From Bacteroidota bacterium (GTDB lineage Bacteria; Bacteroidota; Bacteroidia; B-17B0; Aurantibacillaceae), in contig JAEZDS010000047.1 in NCBI GenBank assembly GCA_023433205.1, positions 1 to 6,095 of the forward strand: a stretch of DNA of 6,095 nt. Reading direction: 5' to 3'. The translations under genes were made by a program, and so were the position numbers. Position 1 is the stretch's first letter. The number at the start of each line of letters is the position of its first letter. Positions 1-6,035 of the stretch are shown here, one piece after another. Under the pieces are notes generated by a model. That model made no database searches. It was not told where the DNA came from and saw only the letters and a program-made list of their open reading frames with translations.

Positions 1-945
1 GGCCTCAACCGGACGGTTTCCTCACTTCTGTCGGTGTTAATTCTGATTATCGCCTCACTTGGTGTCCTGCTGGTTGTGTTTCTGCAGGGGAGGCAACTGG
101 CCGATCAATATCCCACTATTGAAAAAAAATCGCAGGAGTTCCTGAAAAAAAGCCAGAATTATGTGAGCGAAAAACTTAATGTGCCTGAGCAGAAACAGGA
201 TGAGGTGATCAATAAAAAGATGAAGGAAATGATGGATTCTTCTGGCAACGCCATAAAAAAGGTGATCACCGGAATTGCCGGAACTATAGGCAAAATTGTT
301 ATCGTAATCATCTTTACCTTCCTTTTTCTGCTGCAGCGTGACAAGTATGAGGCTTTTTTTCTTCAGCTGTCAGCTCAGGAGAACAATCCTGACGCTGCTA
401 AACGTATGATCAGCGGCATTAGTACCGTGGCATCAAGCTACCTGGCGGGCAGAGCAATTTCAATTGTGATCTTTTTTGTGTTATTTGGCATAGGGTTTTT
501 AATTGTCGGATTGCAAAGCGCGTTGCTGATGGCTCTTATTGCCTCCCTGCTCACCATTGTGCCTTACATCGGTCCCATCCTTGGCGGGGTTTTGCCTTTT
601 GCGCTGGCGCTTGTTACTGGCGATTCAACAAATGTTGCACTTGGAACACTCATCGTTGTTCTTGTGGTAAACGCAATCGACAATTATCTGATTGAGCCAT
701 ACGTAATCGGAGGACAGGTTAGCATAAGCGCATTTTTTACCATTCTTATTCTGCTGGTGGGCGGTATTGTATGGGGAGTGGCTGGAGTGGTGCTTTTTCT
801 GCCAATGCTGGGAGTGGTAAAGATCATTTTTGATTCGGTACCCGATTTAAGGCCTTACGGTTTTCTGATTGGTGATCAGCGCGAACAGAAACCAGCCGAC
901 CTGCTAAAAAAGATCAAAGGCCTTTTCAGGAAAAAGAAAGAGTAA
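1..945 (+). CDS. AI-2E/PerM-family membrane transporter (5' truncated by window edge)
   Basis: The reading frame is open from the first base, so the true start lies upstream. A GTG at 34 is available but falls inside the first visible membrane helix and is unlikely to be the start. The 314 visible residues (counted from base 1) show a hydrophobic helix at about 8-28, then a charged Lys/Glu/Gln-rich region at about 30-85 as in the soluble insert of this family, then a helix at about 95-112. Hydrophobic segments follow from about 150 to 275, with PYIGPILGG near residues 188-196, IEPYVIGG near 231-238 and a hydrophobic VWGVAGVVLFLP stretch. These are hallmarks of the AI-2E transporter family (PF01594, formerly UPF0118). 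The tail is basic (KKIKGLFRKKKE), consistent with a cytoplasmic end. Family members are usually about 350 residues, so roughly 40-60 N-terminal residues are missing. Some relatives export autoinducer-2 or act in Na+/H+ exchange; the substrate here cannot be told. Likely first visible gene of an operon with the next three. Confidence 0.9.
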   Translation, partial: GLNRTVSSLLSVLILIIASLGVLLVVFLQGRQLADQYPTIEKKSQEFLKKSQNYVSEKLNVPEQKQDEVINKKMKEMMDSSGNAIKKVITGIAGTIGKIVIVIIFTFLFLLQRDKYEAFFLQLSAQENNPDAAKRMISGISTVASSYLAGRAISIVIFFVLFGIGFLIVGLQSALLMALIASLLTIVPYIGPILGGVLPFALALVTGDSTNVALGTLIVVLVVNAIDNYLIEPYVIGGQVSISAFFTILILLVGGIVWGVAGVVLFLPMLGVVKIIFDSVPDLRPYGFLIGDQREQKPADLLKKIKGLFRKKKE

Positions 946-999
946 GTTTAGCTAATCTGCCGGAATTTTTTTAGGCTCCGGGTATTGTATTCAGGCTTT

Positions 1000-1938
1000 A
1001 TGGGTATGGTTTTTCATCAAATGGTTACAGGCGCTGGTGGTTCGGGATCGCCGGGCAGTCCCCGAGCGCAGAAGTTCCGCTTGAGGCTGAAAAGGGAGTT
1101 CTTTAGTGTGCTTGCCATTACCCTTGGCGTTTTTTCCGCCACCTTCGGGCTCAACAGCTTTTTACTGCCAAATTCTTTTATTGACGGCGGTATTACCGGC
1201 GTATCGCTGCTGGTTTCAGCTGTAACAGGCTGGCAACTGCCAATTCTTATAGTTTGTCTGAATATACCCTTTGTTGCTCTTGGCTTCAGACAGGTGGGGC
1301 GGTCTTTTGCCATTAAAACCGGCCTGGGAATTATGGCGCTCGCCTATTGTGTACATACAGTGCATTTCCCGCCAATAACCGACGACAAATTACTGGTGTC
1401 GGTATTTGGGGGCTTTTTTCTTGGAGCGGGAATTGGACTCACCATGCGTGGCGGCGCAGTAATAGATGGCACCGAGGTGATGGCGATTTCTTTCAGCAAA
1501 AGCACCGGACTCACAATTGGTGATGTTATCCTGGCGGTTAATGTGCTTATTTTTTGTGTGGCTGCCTGGCTGCTAAGCATTGAAACGGCGTTATATTACA
1601 TTTTAGCGTATCTTAGCGCCTCCAAAACCGTAGATTTTATTGTTGAAGGTATTGAAGAGTACACCGGCGTTACCATCATCAGTTCTTATAATGAAGATAT
1701 AAGAAAAATGATAACCGAGGACATGGGAAGGGGCGTAACAGTGTACAAGGGAGCGAGAGGATACAACAGGTCAGGTGAGGACAAAAAAGAAATAGATATA
1801 ATTTACACGGTCATTACCAGGCTTGAGGTGTCAAAACTTAATGCGGAGATAGAAAAGATCGATGCAGCGGCATTTGTGATCATGAACAGGGTAAAAGATA
1901 CCCGGGGCGGGATGATCAAAAAGCGGGTTTTGCACTAA
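1000..1938 (+). CDS. YitT-family membrane protein (DUF161 + DUF2179)
   Basis: Integral membrane protein of unknown function. Residues below are counted from a possible TTG start at 985; the ATG used here is residue 6. Hydrophobic segments lie at about 39-61, 66-81, 87-102, 108-126, 136-156, 177-196 and 201-217. Family signatures visible are FGLNSFLLPNSFIDGGITG (about 54-72), GGAVIDGTEVMA (about 156-167) and, after the membrane part, a soluble domain from about 224 containing GRGVTVYKGARGY, typical of DUF2179 (PF10035). That domain follows the YitT_membrane domain (PF02588) in the Bacillus YitT/YpjC/YqfU group, and total length fits. The start is uncertain: TTG 985, ATG 1000, ATG 1006 and ATG 1021 are in frame. 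ATG 1000 was chosen because AGG sits four bases upstream of it. The N-terminus carries a Gly/Ser/Pro-rich GAGGSGSPGSP stretch before the basic residues leading into TM1. The gene lies 54 bases after the AI-2E gene and 24 bases before the RND gene. Confidence 0.9.
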   Translation: MGMVFHQMVTGAGGSGSPGSPRAQKFRLRLKREFFSVLAITLGVFSATFGLNSFLLPNSFIDGGITGVSLLVSAVTGWQLPILIVCLNIPFVALGFRQVGRSFAIKTGLGIMALAYCVHTVHFPPITDDKLLVSVFGGFFLGAGIGLTMRGGAVIDGTEVMAISFSKSTGLTIGDVILAVNVLIFCVAAWLLSIETALYYILAYLSASKTVDFIVEGIEEYTGVTIISSYNEDIRKMITEDMGRGVTVYKGARGYNRSGEDKKEIDIIYTVITRLEVSKLNAEIEKIDAAAFVIMNRVKDTRGGMIKKRVLH

Positions 1939-1945
1939 AAGTGCA
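1931..1945 (+). repeat. Small perfect inverted repeat over the yitT-like stop codon
   Basis: TGCACT (1931-1936), a three-base AAA spacer and AGTGCA (1940-1945) form a perfect six-base-pair stem, and 1930/1946 can add a T-G wobble pair. The TAA stop of the YitT-family gene (1936-1938) lies inside it, and the ATG of the RND gene is 17 bases downstream. There is no T-run after it, so it is not a canonical terminator. In mRNA it could form a small hairpin at the cistron junction; it may also be chance. Confidence 0.4.
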
Positions 1946-1962
1946 GACAGGTATTTTACATT

Positions 1963-4347
1963 ATGTGGAAGGTTTTCGCACGGTTATTATTAAGGAATAA
2001 AATTGTTTTTGCTGCTGCGGTTCTTCTGCTTACAGTTTTTATGGGCTGGCAGGCTTCCCGCATGGAGCTCTCATATGAATTCGCCAAGATACTGCCCGAT
2101 AACGACAGCACTTTTATTGAATATCAGAATTTCAGGAAACAGTTCGGCGAAGACGGCAATGTAATGGTGATGGGGTTTGCCGACAAAGACCTCTACCAAT
2201 TTCAGAAATTTAAAGACTGGGCACTTGTTAGTCAGCAGATAAGAGAAGTGCAGGGCGTGCGCGACATCCTGTCGGTGTCTACACTGTACGATCTGCACGT
2301 GAACGACAGCCTGATGAAGTTCGAGGCCAGGCCCGTGGTAAAAGGCGACATCATCTCTCAGGCACAGGTCGACAGTATCAGGCAGCAGGTAAAGGAGCTG
2401 GCTTTTTATGAAGGTATTGTTTTTAATTCTGAAACGGGGGCCACACTGCTTGCAATTACGTTTAATAAAAAAGATCTTGATTCAAAGCGCCGACTCGATA
2501 TGGTGAAAGAGATCACCGCTGCTGGAGATGCGTTTGGCAAAAAACACGGCCTTGAAATCCACTATTCCGGAATGCCCTATATCCGCGCTCAGCTCATGAC
2601 CAAAGTGAGCAGCGAAATGACTTTGTTCCTGGCGCTTGCCGTACTTGTAACGGCCATCATCCTCTGGTTATTCTTCCGCTCTTTTTCAACTGTGATCTTT
2701 TCACTCATAGTGGTGATCATCGGGGTGGTGTGGTCTATTGGTATAATGGAGTTGTTCGGCTACAAGATCACGGTACTTAGTGGACTGATAGCCCCGCTGA
2801 TTATGGTGATAGGTCTGCCCAACTGCATTTTCCTGATCAACAAATACCACAGTCAGTTCGCTCTCCATGGCAACAAGGTGAGGGCCCTTGCCCGCACCAT
2901 TGAATCCCTAGGCATCTCTCTTTTTCTTGCAAACATCACTACAGCCATAGGTTTTGGCGTTCTGTATTTTACTGAAAGCGCCATGCTGGTGGAATTCGGC
3001 GTGGTGGCGGCCATCGCGGTAATGGCTACCTACTTTATTACCCTTATTCTGATACCGGTAATTTTGTACGCATTGCCTGAACCCGATAAAAAACATACCA
3101 AACACCAGGATAATGCTCTGATCCGTCGCCTCCTGGAATTGGTTGACTACCTGGTACAGAAACGCAGAACAGCAATTTATGTGGTAACTACAGTGGTTAC
3201 GCTGATCTTTATGTGGGGAATGACCTTTATTGACCTTAATGGTTATGTAGTGGACGACCTTCCCGAAAAAGATCCCGTGTACGACGACCTTCATTTTTTT
3301 GAAGAACATTTTAAAGGGGTGCTGCCTTTTGAGATCGCCATCAATACCAAACAGCCAAACGGCGTTTTCGCCAGCAACGCCAAAACACTTTACAACATCA
3401 AACGACTGCAGAACACCATGGAGGAGTACCCTTACTTTTCCAGGCCCATCAGTATAGTAGAAGCCATTAAGTTTTCCTATCAGGCGTACAGGGGTGGCGA
3501 ATCAAGGTATTATTCAATGCCAGGTGTTACCGACTTGCGGAACCTGCAGGATTACGCCTCTTCAGTGGGCGGGCAAAACGACAGGTTACGCTCCTTTATC
3601 GATACTGCCAAACAGATAACAAGGGTTAGTTATCAGGCAGCGGATATTGGGTCAACAAAAATGAAGGCGCTCATGAGCGAGCTGCGTCCAAAGATCGATT
3701 CAATATTCAATCCAGCTGAATACGATGTTGATTTTACAGGTCATAGCCTGGTGTTTTTAAAAAGTAACGATTACCTGCTTTCAAACCTTCTTGAAAGTCT
3801 GCTTATTGAGATCATTCTGATCGCCATTGTGGGTATAGCCCTCTTCCGATCGGTGCGAATTATCATCCTGTCAAAACTTCCCTGTCTTATTCCTCTGGTG
3901 CTAACCGCGGGGGTAATGGGTTTTCTCGATCTGCGATTTAAACCTTCAACCATTCTTATTTTCAGTATCGCCTTTGGTATAGCCTCCGACGGCACAATTT
4001 ACCTCCTGACCAAGTACAGGCACGAACTAAAACATTTTAAGCGCAGTTCTTCCGAGGCTATATCCATTGCCATTAAAGAAACCGGTCTCAGCATGATCTA
4101 CACCTCTGTGATCCTTTTCTGCGGCTTTGCGATCTTTACAGCCTCAAGCTTTGGCGGAACCGTTGCGCTTGGTGTGCTTGTGTCTTTAACGCTGCTGCTT
4201 TCGCTTATTACCAACCTCCTTTTGCTGCCTGCAATTTTACTTTCTATTCACAGCCGAAATCTGAGGAAGGAACTCACTGATGAATCTCTCATTAATATTG
4301 AGGATGCCGAAGCGCCCATGTCAGAAGGCAATGAAACAGGCAGGTAA
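1963..4347 (+). CDS. RND-superfamily (MMPL/Patched-like) exporter, 794 aa
   Basis: Predicted inner-membrane exporter of the COG1033/MMPL type; the substrate cannot be read from the sequence. The layout is the classical duplicated RND plan: TM1 at about 13-30, extracytoplasmic loop 31-215, TM2-6 at about 218-370, a cytoplasmic linker, TM7 at about 402-422, second loop 423-605, and TM8-12 at about 608-762. The duplication shows directly: ELSYEFAKILPDND (35-48) pairs with DLNGYVVDDLPEKD (424-437), and GLPNCIFLINKYH (284-296) pairs with ASDGTIYLLTKYRHE (674-688), at an offset of about 390 residues. TM10 keeps the family acidic residue (Asp676), but the equivalent TM4 position is Pro286, followed by Asn287. 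MMPL proteins usually place Asp-Tyr proton-relay pairs in these helices. No outer-membrane or adaptor partner gene is in the window. The polar, Glu-rich C-terminal tail (about 768-794) is probably cytoplasmic. The ATG start lies directly before the basic residues leading into TM1; no clear Shine-Dalgarno is visible, as is usual in Bacteroidota. Confidence 0.92.
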   Translation: MWKVFARLLLRNKIVFAAAVLLLTVFMGWQASRMELSYEFAKILPDNDSTFIEYQNFRKQFGEDGNVMVMGFADKDLYQFQKFKDWALVSQQIREVQGVRDILSVSTLYDLHVNDSLMKFEARPVVKGDIISQAQVDSIRQQVKELAFYEGIVFNSETGATLLAITFNKKDLDSKRRLDMVKEITAAGDAFGKKHGLEIHYSGMPYIRAQLMTKVSSEMTLFLALAVLVTAIILWLFFRSFSTVIFSLIVVIIGVVWSIGIMELFGYKITVLSGLIAPLIMVIGLPNCIFLINKYHSQFALHGNKVRALARTIESLGISLFLANITTAIGFGVLYFTESAMLVEFGVVAAIAVMATYFITLILIPVILYALPEPDKKHTKHQDNALIRRLLELVDYLVQKRRTAIYVVTTVVTLIFMWGMTFIDLNGYVVDDLPEKDPVYDDLHFFEEHFKGVLPFEIAINTKQPNGVFASNAKTLYNIKRLQNTMEEYPYFSRPISIVEAIKFSYQAYRGGESRYYSMPGVTDLRNLQDYASSVGGQNDRLRSFIDTAKQITRVSYQAADIGSTKMKALMSELRPKIDSIFNPAEYDVDFTGHSLVFLKSNDYLLSNLLESLLIEIILIAIVGIALFRSVRIIILSKLPCLIPLVLTAGVMGFLDLRFKPSTILIFSIAFGIASDGTIYLLTKYRHELKHFKRSSSEAISIAIKETGLSMIYTSVILFCGFAIFTASSFGGTVALGVLVSLTLLLSLITNLLLLPAILLSIHSRNLRKELTDESLINIEDAEAPMSEGNETGR

Positions 4348-4368
4348 GGAGTTTTTTAACCGGGAAAC

Positions 4369-4872
4369 ATGAGAACGAATGTTACGCTGGATAAGTGGCT
4401 CGATGCTGATCTTGAAAAGCTGGTACTATTGGCCAACAATAAAAACGTAGCCTGTTTTATGACCGATGCCTTTCCTCATCCTTACACTGAGGAAGATGGC
4501 AGGAGATTCATGGATTTTGCACGCAGCCATAACCCTCAGCGTATTTTCGCAGTACGGGTGAACAATGAATTGGCCGGCGCGGTGGGCATACACCCGGCCG
4601 CTGATATTTCGCGACGAAACGCTGAACTGGGCTATTGGATCGCGGAAGAATTCTGGGGCAGGGGGGTGGCCACTAAGGCTGTAAAACTGGCCTCTGAAAT
4701 TGCATTTGCTTTGCCGGAAATTTCGCGTTTGTATGCCCGGCCTTTTGGCCATAATCATGCCTCACGCCGCGTTCTTGAAAAATGCGGCTTTACCCTTGAG
4801 GCCACAATCAAAGATGGCTTTTTTAAGAATGGGCTTTTTATTGATGAACTGATCTACGGACGGAGAAAATAA
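4369..4872 (+). CDS. GNAT-family N-acetyltransferase (RimJ/RimL-like)
   Basis: A 167-residue cytoplasmic enzyme predicted to move an acetyl group from acetyl-CoA to an amine. The single GNAT fold (Acetyltransf_3 type, PF13302) covers nearly the whole protein. Visible marks are an N-terminal LDKWLDADLEKLVLLANN helix region, FAVRVNNELAGAVGI (beta strands 2-3, about 60-74), ELGYWIAEEFWGRGVATKAV (86-105) with the acetyl-CoA pyrophosphate-binding GRGVAT loop (97-102), and N129 H A S R R V L E K C G F (129-141), the usual motif B. The ELGYW...GRG arrangement and the NxxSxxVLEKxGF motif are typical of RimJ/RimL-like enzymes, which act on ribosomal protein N-termini or on small molecules; the substrate here is not determinable. 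It starts 21 bases after the RND stop. An AAGGAG at 4346-4351 is about 17 bases from the ATG, too far for an ideal ribosome site; GGGAAA at 4362-4367 is nearer. Probably the last gene of the upstream operon. Confidence 0.9.
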   Translation: MRTNVTLDKWLDADLEKLVLLANNKNVACFMTDAFPHPYTEEDGRRFMDFARSHNPQRIFAVRVNNELAGAVGIHPAADISRRNAELGYWIAEEFWGRGVATKAVKLASEIAFALPEISRLYARPFGHNHASRRVLEKCGFTLEATIKDGFFKNGLFIDELIYGRRK

Positions 4873-4889
4873 TTGCTGTTTTTTTTCCG
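4861..4889 (+). terminator. Hairpin at the end of the acetyltransferase gene, possible weak terminator
   Basis: CGGAGAAAA (4861-4869) can pair with TTTTTTCCG (4881-4889) as a nine-base-pair stem with one G-U wobble and an 11-base loop. It covers the TAA stop codon (4870-4872). The T-run is inside the 3' arm and starts two bases before it (4879-4886), rather than following the stem, so it does not fit the standard intrinsic terminator. It is placed where the first operon would be expected to end. Alternatively the A and T tracts pair by chance. Confidence 0.3.
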
Positions 4890-4899
4890 CATAGCTTTG
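4873..4899 (+). promoter_or_regulatory. Candidate Bacteroidota-type promoter for the DsbA-like gene
   Basis: TAGCTTTG at 4892-4899 matches the TAnnTTTG -7 element of the Bacteroidota housekeeping sigma factor exactly. A TTG at 4873-4875 could serve as the -33 element, but the gap of 16 bases is shorter than the usual 17-23. Transcription would start near 4905-4907, giving a leader of about 95 bases before the ATG at 5001. A separate promoter is plausible because this gap (128 bases) is much larger than the other gaps on this strand. Confidence 0.4.
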
Positions 4900-4904
4900 T
4901 TTAC

Positions 4905-4930
4905 AAACAGCTATCCTGTTTTGGCCAAAA
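4905..4930. repeat. Overlapping inverted repeats downstream of the candidate promoter
   Basis: AAACAG (4905-4910), spacer CTATC and CTGTTT (4916-4921) form a perfect six-base inverted repeat. It overlaps a perfect 12-base palindrome, TTTTGGCCAAAA (4919-4930). Both lie just past the predicted transcription start, so they could be a leader hairpin or a protein-binding site. No known operator was recognised. Confidence 0.35.
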
Positions 4931-5000
4931 AGGGAGCATTTATCCGTAATTTCACGCAACATTTTCACGCTAAAACACGTATCAGCTTAAATGTTCATGT

Positions 5001-6017
5001 ATGCGCAGGTTAAATATCACTTTATGTACACTGGTTTTTTCGCTGTTTCTGCTGCCCTCCTGCGAAGCCCAATCCAAGAAAGAGGAAATGTCTGATAAAA
5101 AAGCAAATCCCCTTATATGTGATCCTGTAACGGGCCTGTGTGAAGTGCCAGGTGCGCAGGAAAAAGAGGGCGCAGTTTCTGCATCAGCCCGGCGAAATGC
5201 TGTAAGAATACTCTATTTTACCGATCCTATCTGTTCTGCCTGCTGGAGCATTGAACCACAGTTACGTAAACTTCAGCTTGAGTATGGCGATTACTTCTAT
5301 ATTGAGTACCACATGGGAGGCCTGCTTCCAAGCTGGGAGGTCTATAACTCAGGCCCCATCAGCAAACCCTCAGATGTTGCTCATCACTGGGAAGAAATGA
5401 GCATGCATTTTGAAATGCCAATAGATGGCGATGTGTGGATCAATGACCCCCTGAATTCGTCGTACCCTCCCTGTATTGCGTACAAGGCGGCCGAACAGCA
5501 GGGGCACGCGCGGGCCGCGAATTTTCTTCGCCGGATAAAGGAAATGGTATTTCTTGAAAAAAAGAACATCACACACTGGGAACACCTTAAACTCGCCGCG
5601 CTTGAAAGCGGACTCGATACAGCAAAGTTTAAGTCTGATTATGATGGCAAAGCGCAACAGCTTTTTAAAGAAGATCTTAGTCTTGCCGCACATTATGGGG
5701 TAAGAGGTTTTCCAGCCCTGTATCTGAGCGATAGTTTAAATAACCAGACAAGTATTTACGGCTATAAGCCTTATGAGGAATTTGAGCAGGCCTTGCGTAA
5801 ACTGGTGCCGGGAATCACCAAAAGAAAAGTGAGAACATCGGGTGCGCATTTGTTTATGCACTATCCTACCATGACCTCAAAAGAATACGCTGTGCTGACA
5901 GGACAGTCGAAAGTAAAGGCCGACCTTGCGCTTGATTCACTTTACGAACAGGGGAAGATCGAAAAATTTCAGTCGAAAAACGGCGTTTTGTGGAAACATA
6001 AAATGTCGAGTCGCTAA
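5001..6017 (+). CDS. DsbA/YjbH-like thiol-disulfide protein, probable lipoprotein, with winged-helix-like C-terminus
   Basis: Predicted thiol-disulfide oxidoreductase or redox adaptor of the DsbA superfamily, closest in appearance to the FrnE/YjbH-type Thioredoxin_5 family (PF13743). Residues 1-20 are a basic start plus a hydrophobic stretch ending LLPSC, with Cys21 as the probable lipidated residue; Pro at -2 is off consensus. After it come SKKEEMSDKK, a Cys pair C40-DPVTGL-C47, and a Ser/Ala-rich linker. The thioredoxin fold begins near 67: ILYFTDPICSACW holds the CxxC (Cys78, Cys81), a helical insert follows (about 110-225), and GVRGFPALYL carries the cis-proline (Pro238). Residues about 286-335 (MTSKEYAVLTG, a helix, then EKFQSKNGVLWKH) look like a small winged helix. 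Related proteins are often cytosolic, and an in-frame ATG at 5088 (Met30), preceded by AAGAGGAA, would give a cytosolic form starting just before the Cys pair. The convincing signal sequence favours 5001. Probably transcribed alone from the promoter candidate upstream. Confidence is high for the fold, moderate for lipoprotein status. Confidence 0.85.
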   Translation: MRRLNITLCTLVFSLFLLPSCEAQSKKEEMSDKKANPLICDPVTGLCEVPGAQEKEGAVSASARRNAVRILYFTDPICSACWSIEPQLRKLQLEYGDYFYIEYHMGGLLPSWEVYNSGPISKPSDVAHHWEEMSMHFEMPIDGDVWINDPLNSSYPPCIAYKAAEQQGHARAANFLRRIKEMVFLEKKNITHWEHLKLAALESGLDTAKFKSDYDGKAQQLFKEDLSLAAHYGVRGFPALYLSDSLNNQTSIYGYKPYEEFEQALRKLVPGITKRKVRTSGAHLFMHYPTMTSKEYAVLTGQSKVKADLALDSLYEQGKIEKFQSKNGVLWKHKMSSR

Positions 6018-6035
6018 AAAGAACGGCTTTCTAAA

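Noticed and set aside
122..151. A-runs (A8 at 122-129, A7 at 145-151) as possible slippage or frameshift sites
   Set aside because: The reading frame continues intact through both and encodes the Lys-rich insert expected in this family, so nothing indicates a frameshift.
1..945. Assigning the first gene a quorum-sensing role as an autoinducer-2 exporter
   Set aside because: The family name comes from one member; most homologues have other or unknown roles, and no AI-2 synthesis or uptake gene is present here.
960..981. CCGGA/TCCGG inverted repeat with a T-run in the loop between the AI-2E and YitT genes
   Set aside because: The stem is only five pairs with a 12-base loop, and the T-run is in the loop rather than after the stem; too weak to call a terminator.
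2908..3309. A 133-codon open frame on the minus strand inside the RND gene
   Set aside because: It is antisense to a strongly supported coding region, its translation is rich in His, Cys and Lys with no recognisable domain, and nothing suggests its own promoter or ribosome site. The other antisense open frames in the window are rejected for the same reasons.
4762..4968. Minus-strand open frame of 68 codons covering the gap before the redox gene
   Set aside because: It runs antisense into the end of the acetyltransferase gene, has no recognisable family features, and its start has no supporting signal.
6018..6035. Shared bidirectional terminator between the two converging genes
   Set aside because: Only an AAAG/CTTT four-pair stem can be drawn in these 18 bases, which is not convincing.
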